NCBI GenBank assembly: GCA_037039925.1
Contig: JAXRKP010000209.1
Location: forward strand, 293,501 to 357,500
From: Doris montereyensis
Lineage: Eukaryota > Mollusca > Gastropoda > Nudibranchia > Dorididae
Reading direction: 5' to 3'
Length of the DNA: 64,000 nucleotides
Under the pieces are notes generated by a model. The model ran no database searches. It was not told where the DNA came from and worked only from the letters and a program-made list of their open reading frames with translations. Below are positions 26,001 through 36,346 of the stretch, piece after piece. The first letter of the stretch is position 1; every line of letters begins with the position of its first letter. The position numbers and the translations under genes were made by a program.

Positions 26001-29000
26001 CATGAAACTGAAAAGATCAAACATTCAAGAAATTAAACAAATGACAATTGCCATCATTGGACAGGTGGTTTCCGTGCATTCAAAAGTCAAAGGCCAAAAA
26101 CAAAATGTGATAAATATCATTCCATTTTAAGAGATACACCATGCTTGCAAGATAATTTTTTCATACATATGAAAAGGAAAGTGCCCAACAATCATGTTAC
26201 TAGGATTTAAGCTACCAAGCATTAAGTATATAAATTGTGACAACTCTAGAAGGAAGCAAAAATCTCATTGATATGATTTTACCCACATCCACAACTAAGG
26301 TGATCTCACAGGTTTTGTTAGGGGTTTTAATTTTGGCCCAGACTGCCCTGTAAACAGCCAAAGGATCTTTAATGTACACCGAGTGTTGTGATCTGCACAC
26401 AGGACCTCTTTTTTATCGTCCATCTCCGATGGGACTATGTGTCGCATCACCTACCTGTGCCAGGGATAAATTTTACTCGAGAATTTTTTCAACCAGTTGA
26501 ACTCACATCCTATTCGCTGACACCTTGCCTCTGGACTATCGAGTCCCTTGCAAGAATCCCATAGAATAAATAGTTCAATACAATATGGTCACATTTCATA
26601 TTAATGTTTACAGTAACAAACAAAAATCTAAAAATCAAAAGATGTTTGTTCTCAAACCTGGGTACTATCACATGATCATGTTGAGCCTCAAATATTTATT
26701 TCATCATTCATTTCAAACCTACGCTTCTCATAAATCTTTCCTTTACATCTTGCTTACCTGAACCATCACATTGTCACTATTGACGGCCTCCTGGGCTTCA
26801 TTGACCCATCGCTTGATAATTTCATGGCTCCCTTTGCCCAGATGCTAAAGAAAGAACAATGACATTAATGAAAAGTAATGATAAACAATAATAAAAAGAG
26901 TGAAAGCGACCCATTTAGAAAATACACAACAAATATGTGTTTCCTTGTTGACCATCATCCTGATCAGAATGCTTACGAAAAAACAAAACACAATATATAA
27001 GGTGATAAAGAATGACATCAGTCTTGGATAACAACATGAAATGACATTCTAACAAACAGTATATGTAAGAATAAAAAGATGATATAATGTAATAATACAA
27101 ACAACCTCCCAACACCCCCCACCTTAAAAAACATAAACTGAATTCATTGCTAAAAACAAACTCTTCCTACATTACAACAACAAAAAACCGAACTCTACAA
27201 CAAATACAAAAAAGGAGCCCATTTATGAGTGAAGGAAAATAGGGGTAAATCTATCAAGATAATAAATAAATATATAATATAAACACAAACTTACAAGAGC
27301 AGAAACAAGAGCTGCGCTAGATACTCCAGGGACCTTGTCAACAATGGCTTGCTTCATGTAACGCTCTATACTCTGGAGCATGGTGCTCTGTGAGAAATAA
27401 CCGTATAATCTATGATAATAACATTGATGAATTTATCCTAGTTATACAATGCAAAAGCAACAACGGAAAAAGTAAGCACAAAAACAGAAGAAAACAGTAT
27501 CTAGAGAATTTCAACAATGCATAAAAAACATTTAAATGAATTAAGTCACCTTCTTAACATGGTCGTTATCACCGTTAAACCACTAGTCAGTGCATAGAAC
27601 TTTCTTAAACTAATAGAAATTCAAGGACTCCATTAAAAAATCATAAAAAATCTGTAGACGACACATACATCCGTCACAGAGCAGAGGGCACGGATAGCAG
27701 GTCCACGGAATTGGTCTTCTTTCCCAGTCATATCCTTCATGAGACTGAAAAAAGTGAAAGAAAGAGACGATGAGTGTGTAAGCTGAGAAGAATGTCCTTT
27801 TCTTTTTTTAAATAGTAAAGTGTAAAAAAGATATAAGGATTTGGTATAAATCAATCAGCATAATCAATACAATTATAATTTTGTGAAACTGACTTTTCCA
27901 TCGAAGTACAATGTTATCTTCCGCACACAGATGACATCAAAATGGAGAGTGAAATATGATCATTCCAGACAAAAAAATCTCTTGATGCCAAATTTATAAA
28001 GGAACAAAATACTCTGATTTACAGGTGCAGGCAAAGTACAAATCTAAAGCGTCAATAAAAAAGCGTCATAACAATCCAAATAAGCTACCTGCTGGTCACA
28101 ATGATCACATCTTGAGCAATCTTTGACATTTCTTTGATTCCCAAGTATACAAGTCGGCGGAGAATGGGCTGAAATCATAAAGAAAAAAGTCTCAGATGAC
28201 ATGCTCTTAACACCCATACTATGTTTTGAATGTCTTTTACATTAATTTTTCTCGCAATACAACTTTAAAAACAAGAAATCAAAATTAAAAGCAAAATTTA
28301 GATTAAGAAGTGTTATCAAGGATATCTTCTAAGATACACATGACCTGATCCATGATGAGATACTGAGGCATTATTATGCATGTCAGTAAGGAGCCAGACA
28401 GCAAAGCATGCACGACTGGAAATGGATGACAAAATGATCATTCATCGTCCACAATCTTATTCGCATTTTTCCTTTTTCGCGGTGCCGATAATTGTTCATG
28501 TCTACTTCCATTTCCCTGATTTTCTCTCATGTTCGTCCTCAAGATATCATTTCCCTGGTATTTTCTCGACCAGGAAACATTTTTTTCGTGTTCACGGATT
28601 TCCCTGATGCATAGGAACCCTGTTTTTACTACCTGAGCCACATTTCCTACTTGTTTTCCTACCCAAGACCTGAATTTCCGACCATTTCCGACCCGAGTAT
28701 GAAAATCCAACATATTTCCCACGTTGCTGGACACGCTGGAAAGAGAGACGCTTGCGTTGTTTAGTTATGGTGTTGGTGTCAGACAAAGCACAGAGCGGAA
28801 ATTCTCTCTCTCTCTCTCTATATCTCCTCTCTCTCACACACAAAGAGTGGAACAAGGGCACTGTCTTTTCACAATAAAGTCAAGCCACTATTACCAAAGT
28901 TGACATCATAATTATTATTAACAGTACAACAGGTAGATCTGTTGTGCCTGTAGTGTTGTACTGCAGTGTATTGTTAAAATATTAATATCACATGGCAGTG

Positions 29001-32000
29001 TCAATTGTACAGTTTGTCTTTTTATTGTTGATAGATCACCGATGACCATCGCAAAATTCAAGACTTTAGACTATGATATTTTTAAAAGAGCCATTTTCAA
29101 GTCTTGAATAGGATGTCAATTTTTCAAGGCGTCAAGACTGCCGTACGGACCCTGCACCACACACATATGTGTACTTGGTAAGACATTGCGTGTGCAATTC
29201 TTCCACATAAAAACATGCATCGATTCTTAGTATCATACTACTTACATCTCTTGACTGGAACAACTTTGTCATGGCAAAGAAGGCCTCAGTAGCCTCTGTT
29301 TGTCCAATGTTTTCTCCTGAAATTGAATGAAAATTTTGCTAGCTTATCACCCTTTCAAAATTCTTAATCTTTCAGTGTTCTTAAAGAACAGTAATGAAAA
29401 GACTAAAATAAAACAATGATAAACACTACGCGATTATGACAACATATATAACGAAATAAATGGGTCAATTCATCAAGAAATAGGAAGGAAATGTGACTGT
29501 CACACTTATGTAATATCTGTGTGTTTTCTTAGGTCCTCTGAAAACCACCGCAATTGTAATACAAAGTTGGAACGAAAACAATATAAATATTACATATATC
29601 TTATATTATATATATACCTGATTGATTATATACAGGACTTTAGTCAGAATGTGACCACATTTTTTCGGGTTGATTGGTGTGTCATTGAACGTCCGAGCCT
29701 AAATTACAAGGAATAAAAAAAGAATGGCAAAAAGAAATAAAATGTTTTTATATAGTCATAGGTGAGAAAGGAATTTTTTACCACAAATCAGACAAATCTC
29801 GTTTATTGCACTACTGGATGGAGCAGTTCATTCCCTTAACATTGATACCATAACAAAGGCTCAGTATCGAATCTTTCTTTTTAAACGATTTTTTTAGAAA
29901 TAATACTGAATAACTTTCAACACATCAGTTGTACCACAAAGATCGAAACATGTGTTTTTGAGGAATTATTGTCAATATCAGCTAAGGTCTGCCAAATATT
30001 CCGTGAAAATTATGTGCACCTGTTATAAGAGAAATGACACCCTGACATAAGTATAACGGACCTGGAGCCATTGAATTAGGGTGGCATGAAGTATTTGATA
30101 GCCTCTCAAGATTGTATGATGTTTCAAAGTATTTATATTATTCTTTTATAGGTTTATATGCGAAAAAACATTCATATAATGGAAAAAATGGTTAAAACTG
30201 CTATTTTCTGAAAATGTTACCTTTTGACAGTGATATGCGATCTATTTTTTAAATTTATTGTCCGATTACCCCCAAATTTGGTAAATAAAATCTATAACGC
30301 AAAATTTATACTCAGGAGTGATTTTTGATATCTCTTCCAATTTTTTGCCAAAGGAATTTTTTTGTAATTAAATTTGCTAAAAATTCATAAAATCAAAACC
30401 ATTTAATTTATCTAAAAAAAGGTACTGAGTGCGACTAGCTATTGAACCAAATAACGTGTCTGCAAAGTTATAGCCAAGTTTGTTCGTAAGTGAAAAAGCC
30501 TATTTGAAATGAAGTTGTGGTAATTTTCACAATTAAAATCCAATGGCAACCATATGATAATTCTATTTTTATAAACTATTTTTTTCAGCTAATTTAGACA
30601 TGCTAAGTACTTATTCAGGACAACCCCCCCCCCTCCCCCCAAAGAAGTGTTCACAAGGATTTAACAGCTGCTTAAAACCAAACAATGACAGGTGTCAATC
30701 ATAAGGATATCGAAAGAAATTTAAAAAATTAAACACAAAGACTATTAAATGATCGTACTAATGTATAAAGTGTTTATTAAATGATAAGCTCTTTCCTTCT
30801 ATTTTTATCAGTTCCCATTCCACCTTCCGTGTATGGGTTCAGATGCCCGAGATGATCTTTCTCCAGGCTGACCTGTCCTGACATTTTCTGTTTCCTTCCA
30901 AAATTTTTTTAATTTCTTTGCTTTAATGCCTCTTTTATATCTCCTTTCCAATTTTTCTTGACGTCTGCCTTTTGGTCTTTTAACTTGGGCTTTAGCACTG
31001 TACACTGATTTAGCTATTCTATTGTTATTCATTCTGTTTACATGCCCAAACCATCTCAATTGAGTTGTTTCTATCTCAGGATTTACGAGCTATTGAAATA
31101 TGACGATATAGGCATAAAAAGCTGACATCCCACGGCGTCAATGAGCAAGTTATTATTCTAATCCGAACCCAACCTCGGCCAAAAAAGATTCAGCAGATAT
31201 AGAGTAGAGTTGATGTAGATCTAGATCTTAGAGGGATAATTTCCATAGTCGGGTACACCCTTTAATGTGCGCTAAGAGATCTAAGAATTGGCCTGCTGAC
31301 AAAAAAAAAAAGAAGAAGAAAAGAGTTAAGCAAGATCTAGGTTAAAAGTTTAGCATAGCTTTAATGCTTCATGAAGACATACTTAAAAAGACAGTGCTTA
31401 ACAAAAACCTTTTACAACTAGAGATTGTATTATCATGGCTTTAATCCTAAAAAAAATACTAGCTTGCAGTAAACATTGAGTTATTTAATAAAAATTGTAG
31501 TCAGCTTCCATGTAGTTAAACAACAAAACTTAAGAGGATAAAGTAAGCAGAAACTAATTTTTATCATCGCCATTAACCGCTTATCCTTCCGGACATGGCA
31601 TCCCTGATTGTCTCAGTGAAACCCTCTGTCCATTGCTTGTCTCCACATAAATACTTCTATGATACCATTTTCCCACTGTCTTCGTAGCCTTCCTTTAGTT
31701 CTGTTTCCACTCCCTTTCTTTTTCTAATACTGTTCGCTCTAGCCACTCTTTCCTCTCAAATGACAAAATACTTAATGTGATCTTTCATTTTCCAAAAACC
31801 TTTGTTAATAATCTCCCTAACATAATAATTCCTCTCAGATAGGCTCATTTGTTCTAAGCTCGGTCCATGAAATTCCTAAGATTGTGTGATAACATATTGT
31901 TTTATATGCATGAATTGCCCTTATCAATCCACTGCTTATTGTCCATGTTTCCCGTCCATATATTGCAGCTGGAATTAAGCATGATTTCCGTGTCCTTTCC

Positions 32001-33918
32001 TTTCCAAACATTATTTTCATCCGTATTGATTTATTCAAAGCAATAGCTACCAATAGTACCTCTCCTTGGTTATCTTTCATGACCCTTAGTCATGGCTGGA
32101 ATTCTTTTGTCACGAAATTAACTTCTCACTTGGCCCTGGGAGAGACAGAGGACACCCAAAAACAACATGGCGGAAAATGGTGGAGAAAGAGAGGAACGGA
32201 GAGGGATGGCCTTCCTGGGAAAGAGCGAGAAGAGCAGCTCAGGATAGGGACATTTGGAGGGATAATGTTCAGGCCTTATGCGCCTCCTGGCACAGAGAGA
32301 GTTACGGTTAAGGTAAGATAACTTGGCCTTGGTGTTATTGTCTAAGTTACATTCTCTAATAATGTTACACTTTTCATTATATCTTCAATCAATCTGCCTT
32401 GCCAAAACTACAAATGTGAATATAGTTTGACGTCATGATTTTCAACAGGTTGGATGTGACACTCTATAGTACATTTCAAAAAGGTTATAGTTACCTCCTG
32501 GAGGACAGCACTTTTCTCTAAGTTGTTGAATGGATTGTTCCCCCTGAAGAAAAAAAGAAGATAAAGTAATGCCAAAAATCTAATGAAGACCTCAATCACA
32601 ATTATCCAATAAACAATTTTACATATATAATTAAAGGAAAACATAAATTAATATATCATACAAGCATGGTATACACCGGATGATACCATGTACGATTATG
32701 AGATTATGCAGGTAGACGTGAACGATATTATTTCATCAGTTAAACTATAAAATCTGTTGAAAAATGATGGCCGAGGTGAGTGAAAAGTCTCCTCAAAGAC
32801 AGGGAAACAATAACATTTTTCTGAATTAAATGTTTCTTTTGTGAGAAAACTCTCTTAGTGAAAACAATACTGGAATCATTTAGAATCTACATACAAAATA
32901 TAGTAGGGATGCAACGAAAGCCCAGAAAGAAACCTTGAAAAATCTGCTGTGGGTCTAAGGGGCCCCTCGCAAGGTCCAGGGACAGCGTCCCGGTTGGGGG
33001 CCCAGGGGGGCGGAGCCCCCTGTCTGATGGAAAATTTTGTGTGGTTTCAAGGAAAATTGAAGCATGTTGCCTAATAGATCATCTTTTTTTGGGATATTGA
33101 ATGATACCGAGGTTGTCGGGAAAGCCACGAGCTTAAAATAAATTGTAATCTCATTGGCTGTTGTCTAACTATGAATTCAAAGGTCAAACTACGTCATAAA
33201 CCATGTAAGGAAAGTGGAAATTTCCACTAAAGAAGCCTAGGTGTCTGGCCCTAAACATAGGGCCTGCACGCTCCCGTGCTAATGATGACGGTCCTAAATA
33301 TAGGGCCTTCACTCTTCCCAGGCCAACCGTAACATGCCCTAAATAAAGGGCCGCCTCTTTTCTTGGGTTAAAACAGAAAAGTTGCTGCATCCCTGATATT
33401 ACTCTCAGCAGCCTGGCAACAGAACCTTTGACACACAGAGAATGACCAACTCAGATCTAGATCTAAAATCTTATAGTCTAGATCTAGAACTAGATCTAGT
33501 TGTCTAAAATTAAAAGCCAGCACATGGAAAAGCCTATAACTCAACAAGCCTAACCCAGCGTCCATAACGGTACAGATAGCGGTACAGATAGCGGTATGAT
33601 AGCCATGACCTAAACGAAAATATAGAATCTAATCTAGATCTAGAAATTTAATCTGGATTATATTTAGAGATCTAGATCTAGATTCCACTAAATTCTAGAT
33701 TTATGCTAAAAGTAAAAGACTAGAAAAGAATCTAGATATATCTAGATCTAGATCTATATCTAGATCTAATTATAACGGCAATGTCAGTTAAATTTAAATC
33801 GTTTGGATCTAGATCTAGATCTAAATCTAGATTTTCTAGATCTAAAGCTATATTGCATGAGCTTAAAATTAAACAAACCATCTTCTTCTTCTTTCTTGTC
33901 TCTCTTTAACGATAGCAT
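11083..33918 (-). CDS. COPG: Coatomer subunit gamma (COPI coat gamma-COP), 22 coding exons
   Basis: Gamma-COP is a large subunit of the heptameric COPI coat that buds Golgi-to-ER and intra-Golgi vesicles after Arf1 recruitment. Exons in transcription order: 33879-33918, 32495-32543, 29618-29698, 29246-29316, 28089-28168, 27669-27744, 27295-27387, 26758-26844, 25891-26007, 25273-25515, 24071-24355, 20760-20837, 20434-20598, 19974-20049, 18919-19021, 18009-18131, 16313-16407, 15182-15307, 14216-14384, 13050-13147, 12135-12272, 11083-11315. All have GT/AG borders. They sum to 2,626 nt; five missing bases restore 877 codons (876 residues), against 874 in human COPG1. The N-terminal half is the adaptin-like helical solenoid ([86 protein letters not shown]). 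Exons 18-22 encode the two-part appendage ([42 protein letters not shown] with a conserved Trp, [10 protein letters not shown]). The start is ATG at 33,916-33,918 ([13 protein letters not shown]). Frame breaks fall at junctions 1/2, 3/4 and 11/12, in exon 15 (near 18,948) and in exon 21 (near 12,138). Each is one missing base, probably an assembly error. Confidence 0.95.
14492..14530 (-). mobile_element. Short 3'-end stub of the RTE-like LINE
   Basis: About 39 bp matching the 3' end of LINE copy 1 (2,678-2,720), including the CTTTCTTTCTTTATTAG tail and the TACCTTC and GTATGGGT words. It lies in COPG intron 18. It is a severely 5'-truncated insertion or a remnant of one. Confidence 0.7.
14605..15115 (-). 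mobile_element. L2/CR1-like LINE 3' fragment in COPG intron 18
   Basis: Minus-strand translation of about 15,110-14,815 shows, across frame breaks, the end of a jockey/CR1/L2-type ORF2: [20 protein letters not shown], then [20 protein letters not shown]. These match the usual pattern of a VNGLAPxYL segment followed by RLKxGERSF near the C terminus. The element then continues through a 3' UTR to a (TTA)n tail near 14,605. A short internal duplication (ACAGGCATACGCTG twice, near 14,990-15,020) is visible. It stops about 65 bp from COPG exon 18. Confidence 0.6.
16551..17084. mobile_element. piggyBac-like MITE with TTAA target sites
   Basis: A 534-bp element bounded by TTAA on both sides (16,551-16,554 and 17,081-17,084). 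The left end reads TTAACCCTTTCCTGCCTAG and the reverse complement of the right end reads TTAACCCTTTTCTGCCTAAG, so the terminal repeats agree over about 17 of 19 positions. TTAA duplication with CCCTTT-type ends is the hallmark of piggyBac-family transposons. There is no transposase, so it is non-autonomous. It lies in COPG intron 16. Confidence 0.75.
21409..23290 (-). mobile_element. RTE-like LINE, copy 2, internally deleted and lacking its 3' end
   Basis: Colinear with LINE copy 1 from the shared 5' boundary (23,290, CTGTCCACTGCCTGG) through the monomer leader, endonuclease and part of the reverse transcriptase (for example [11 protein letters not shown] and [13 protein letters not shown] in the frame at 21,645-21,875). 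About 0.85 kb of the middle is missing: sequence matching copy 1 near 3,810 joins directly to sequence matching copy 1 near 4,650, at about 22,010. The C-terminal part and 3' UTR are absent beyond 21,409. Many stops and frameshifts make it a clear pseudo-element. It sits in COPG intron 11, sense to the gene. Confidence 0.85.
23109..23230 (-). repeat. Two tandem monomers in the LINE copy 2 5' leader
   Basis: Two units of about 69 and 53 bp, starting with GGTTAACTCC at 23,109 and 23,178 and ending with CCTGCAAGGCAGCAGG. They correspond to the three-unit array of copy 1 at 5,803-6,002. Confidence 0.75.
23321..23568. mobile_element. 248-bp inverted-repeat element (MITE, family unknown)
   Basis: The left end (AACCCCCAACAAACTATACA and on to GGAAAGGT at 23,352) is matched by the reverse complement of the right end (23,537-23,568) over about 32 bp with two or three differences. 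The interior has no ORF. The target-site duplication is not clear, so I cannot assign a superfamily. It starts about 30 bp from the 5' boundary of LINE copy 2, in COPG intron 11. Confidence 0.65.
23883..23992. repeat. 110-bp imperfect hairpin in COPG intron 11
   Basis: Two arms of about 50 bp centred near 23,937 are reverse complements of each other with few mismatches. The left arm includes CATAAATGAGTCAGTC and ATGTATGTA; the right arm includes TACATACAT and GACTGACTCATTTATG. Each arm carries an AP-1-like TGAGTCA. It lies about 80 nt downstream of the COPG exon 11 splice donor on the transcribed strand, where a strong RNA hairpin could form. Confidence 0.7.
26271..26547 (-). mobile_element. 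SINE copy (same family as 53,786-54,130) in COPG intron 8
   Basis: On the minus strand this matches the plus-strand element at 53.8 kb in the same order: a GTCCAGAGGCAAGGTGTCAGC head; then CCCATCGGAGATGGAC; then GTGTGCAGATCACAACA; then TTAAAGATCC; then CTGTTTACAGGGCAG; then CTTAGTTGTGGATGTGGGTAAA. No protein is encoded. The tail is short, so this may be an older copy. Confidence 0.75.
28169..29245. other. COPG intron 5 sense-strand upstream region (intron 4), unclassified
   Basis: Intron between COPG exons 4 and 5. Minus-strand ORFs of 98 and 89 codons (28,438-28,861) show no recognised domain. The stretch is rich in repeated TTTCCCTGATTT- and TTTCCGACC-like words, and there is a short CTCTCT tract at 28,803-28,834. 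Near 29,140 the sequence GTCAAGACTGCCGTACGGACCCTG-like text resembles a transposon end, but no partner repeat was found. I regard it as an unclassified old repeat. Confidence 0.3.
30797..31077 (-). mobile_element. RTE-like LINE, copy 3, 5'-truncated 3' end
   Basis: About 280 bp matching the last part of LINE copy 1 (about 2,690-2,965), including the peptide [20 protein letters not shown] on the minus strand and the 3' UTR. It is truncated at its 5' end at about 31,077, as is usual for LINE insertions. It lies in COPG intron 2, in the same orientation as COPG. Confidence 0.8.
31560..32085 (-). mobile_element. Fragment of a second RTE-like LINE family (RT C terminus)
   Basis: A minus-strand frame (31,835-32,080) contains [20 protein letters not shown] and [13 protein letters not shown], the segment that follows the reverse transcriptase core in RTE-like elements. 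Further downstream, across frameshifts, the translation resembles a [11 protein letters not shown] tail segment. It differs from the copy 1 family at nearly every position outside the motif residues, so it is a separate family. Stops and frameshifts make it inactive. It lies in COPG intron 2. Confidence 0.65.
32130..32300 (+). mobile_element. Possible LINE C-terminal fragment on the plus strand
   Basis: One plus-strand frame across about 32,215-32,290 reads approximately [18 protein letters not shown] and then [10 protein letters not shown]. This is the pattern found at the extreme C terminus of many LINE ORF2 proteins (DRxxWRxxVxALCxxRH). It is short and partly out of frame, and it opposes the neighbouring LINE fragment. 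Confidence 0.4.
32905..33395. mobile_element. hAT-like MITE in COPG intron 1
   Basis: An element of about 490 bp whose ends read AGGGATGCAACGAAAG on the left and, in reverse complement, CAGGGATGCAGCAAC on the right, close to hAT-type termini. Inside is a conspicuously GC-rich block (32,950-33,025) with GGGGCCC, GTCCAGGGACAGCGTCCC and GGGGCGGAGCCCCC inverted motifs, unlike the AT-rich surroundings. No transposase is present. A clean 8-bp target duplication was not found. Confidence 0.55.
33440..33850. repeat. Degenerate TAGATC repeat next to COPG exon 1
   Basis: Many interrupted runs of CTAGATCTAGATCTAGAT-like sequence occur, for example at 33,457-33,500, 33,660-33,680, 33,735-33,770 and 33,808-33,845. 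Short runs of the same word also occur at 31,205-31,217 and 50,617-50,635. The last run ends about 30 bp from COPG exon 1, inside intron 1. Confidence 0.75.
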
Positions 33919-34039
33919 ATTTCTAGTTGATCCTCTCAAGGCAACAATATCTTCACAAAATTTCTACTATTATCGCCGGTATCCTACTATCTCTTCGACA
34001 GCAAACCATAAACACGTCACAGTCTTAGATATTTTACAA

Positions 34040-34062
34040 AGCATGCGCAAGAGGAAGTTCCG
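34040..34062 (-). promoter_or_regulatory. Candidate COPG promoter: NRF1-like and ETS-like sites
   Basis: GCATGCGCAAGAGGAAGTTC lies about 125-145 bp upstream of the COPG start codon. It contains an NRF1-type CATGCGCA and an ETS-type AGGAAGT (ACTTCCT on the coding strand). Adjacent NRF1 and ETS sites are typical of housekeeping promoters, which suits a coat-protein gene. The transcription start itself cannot be read from the sequence. Confidence 0.45.
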
Positions 34063-34099
34063 TTATAATAGTTTTGATATGGAGGTAAAAAATGCCTCA

Positions 34100-34368
<269 letters not shown>

Positions 34369-34369
34369 G

Positions 34370-36090
34370 AGAGGAAAGCATCCCCTCAAACATAGACTTC
34401 TCTTTTATAATAGGGACGTCTAGCCTCAAAGAATAAGAAGACAAATTCTCAAACGACGATAAAATCAAATAAACAAACCGCTTCCTCTAACATCCCGAAG
34501 CAAACAAACAGACGACTACGAATGAGCAAAGGAAAAGGGGATACAGAAAATTTAAGCAGAGAAAGAAAAAAGGTTAAAGATAATAAATACATTTTAGTTT
34601 TAATGTACAACACAATATGCGTCTATTTAATTCTTTAAAAAAAAATAATAAGTGATGACATTATTTCAAAATACACATTTCAATATGCCTTACATAATAA
34701 ACAAAACAAAAGAAAAGTGAGAGAAAGTGGAACAGTCACTTGTGGAAAAAGACAAAATATGACATTTTAGAAATTAATGAAACTATCAGGAGTATATTTG
34801 AAGGACGAGCTGGGAACTTTGCTGTATTGTTATGAGAAGTTATAATACAAACCGGAGGTCGCGTCTTTTTTTTTTAACAGAAGAAGAAGAGTATATGCAC
34901 TATAAATGGGCAAACTTGTCCACCCCCCCCCCCCTAACCCCTTCATTTCTCATTTTCATTTTTCACGAACATTGAGTACACAACAGCACAATTCATTATT
35001 CACAAACGCCAGACTCATTTCAGAAGGCTGCATTTGATTAACAACATATTGCCTGCATATATGGACAGCTCTGATGATGAAGACTTCGATCAGATTCGGT
35101 CTTTACGACAAAAAAAAGTATATTTGATAGACAGACAGAAACAGACAGATAGAGAAGCGAGAAAGGGGGTGGGACGGACAGAAGAGATAAAAAGATTGAG
35201 GTGTTGTTCAGAATCAATTCAGTTGTAATAGGTTGCTTAGGTCTTTACTTAGCCATCAGATTTCGAAAAAAGAGAATATTATTTAAATGAGCAAAAGCAA
35301 AATAAAGCAAAAACAAAGCTTATCTACACAAAGCGAAAACAAGCTAACAAAACAGAGTAAAAGAACGCCAACAATACAAAACCAATAGTAACCATAACAA
35401 TAAGAACAAACAATGTAATAATTGCCATCTGATCATACTGTCAGCGCGCATTTTTTCCCCTTTTTCACCCAACTATTAATCCAATTTTGATTTTTAAGTG
35501 GTGCATTTAATATTGTTTTGTTTAAGTCTTCAGTGCTACTGCCGAGTTTGATTTCTGTTGACAGTCCATTCCACAGCCTTACTGAACTATCGTAAAAGTG
35601 CAGGTAACAACTAACGTTTGAAGATGGGACCACCCATGGGTGACAGCCTGATCTGTTTAAACTAATCTAATGGAAAAAACAGTTTTTGTTGGTGTTGTTA
35701 TTTTGGTTTGGATTTTTTGTTTCTGCGTTTCTTTTGTTGTTGCTCTTTTTGCGTTGGTCTAAATCTTATGTATAGTATTTAGTTTAACACAGAACAATAT
35801 CCAAGCAGCAAGCCTTTAAACGACATTCATGTACATGTACATGTATATAATTCACAACTAAATAATGCATTGTCTATAATATCACATTTATTGTTATTTC
35901 TTCTGTCTATCGTAAGATAAGTACTAAGACGCATTTAATCAATTCAGAAGTAAAGCGTGGAACAAATGGCTGGGTTACAGTTATAAGAAATTTAGATATA
36001 AATGTTAAGAAATAATTTAATTATACTATGGCTGCCAATCGAAATCTTTGATTCATGAATGATTAGCACCAAGCACCAGCCGAAGAGGAA
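34370..36090. other. Region between COPG and DYRK2
   Basis: No gene recognised. A minus-strand frame at 35,433-35,633 reads FYDSSVRLWNGLSTEIKLG, which resembles the RLWNSLPxEIR segment at the end of some LINE reverse transcriptases; the match is weak and isolated. A run of C at 34,922-34,934 and scattered AT-rich sequence make up the rest. The right end is probably DYRK2 5' flanking DNA. Confidence 0.4.
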
Positions 36091-36093
36091 TAA

Positions 36094-36134
36094 CACGTGA
36101 CCACAGTTTCCATGACGTCACTTGTCTTGACGTC
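36094..36134 (+). promoter_or_regulatory. Candidate DYRK2 promoter: E-box plus two CREs
   Basis: CACGTG at 36,094-36,099, a full palindromic CRE TGACGTCA at 36,113-36,120, and a second TGACGTC at 36,128-36,134. All lie about 210-250 bp upstream of the likely DYRK2 start codon. Two CREs 15 bp apart with a neighbouring E-box suggest CREB/ATF and bHLH input. Function is inferred from motif identity and position only. Confidence 0.5.
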
Positions 36135-36346
36135 GGCGGAAAGAGGTCGTGCTTGGCAACGACTGAGGCTACTCATTGATTTACTAACAGAGCAGTGTTT
36201 AATCATCCTCTGCTCGTTTCATTCAAGATATCTGGATCTTATCTTCTGTAATTTTGTGTGGAATAAATCTTTTCACATTAAGAATGTATAGGATTTTGTG
36301 AAAATGAGGTTTGTTATTCAATTGTGCTACATCGAGTTATGGAATT

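Noticed and set aside
28438..28861. Minus-strand ORFs of 98 and 89 codons in a COPG intron
   Set aside because: Overlapping frames with no recognisable domain, in repeat-like sequence within an intron; no support as a gene.
11083..33918. COPG as a pseudogene, or as using non-canonical GT-CA introns
   Set aside because: Three junctions could be explained by GT-CA introns, but two further exons carry internal one-base losses of the same kind. A common technical cause is simpler, and all other introns are GT-AG.
35433..35633. A conserved gene encoding a 66-residue protein
   Set aside because: The only similarity is a weak RLWNGLS-type pattern of LINE reverse transcriptase ends, so a retroelement fragment is more likely.
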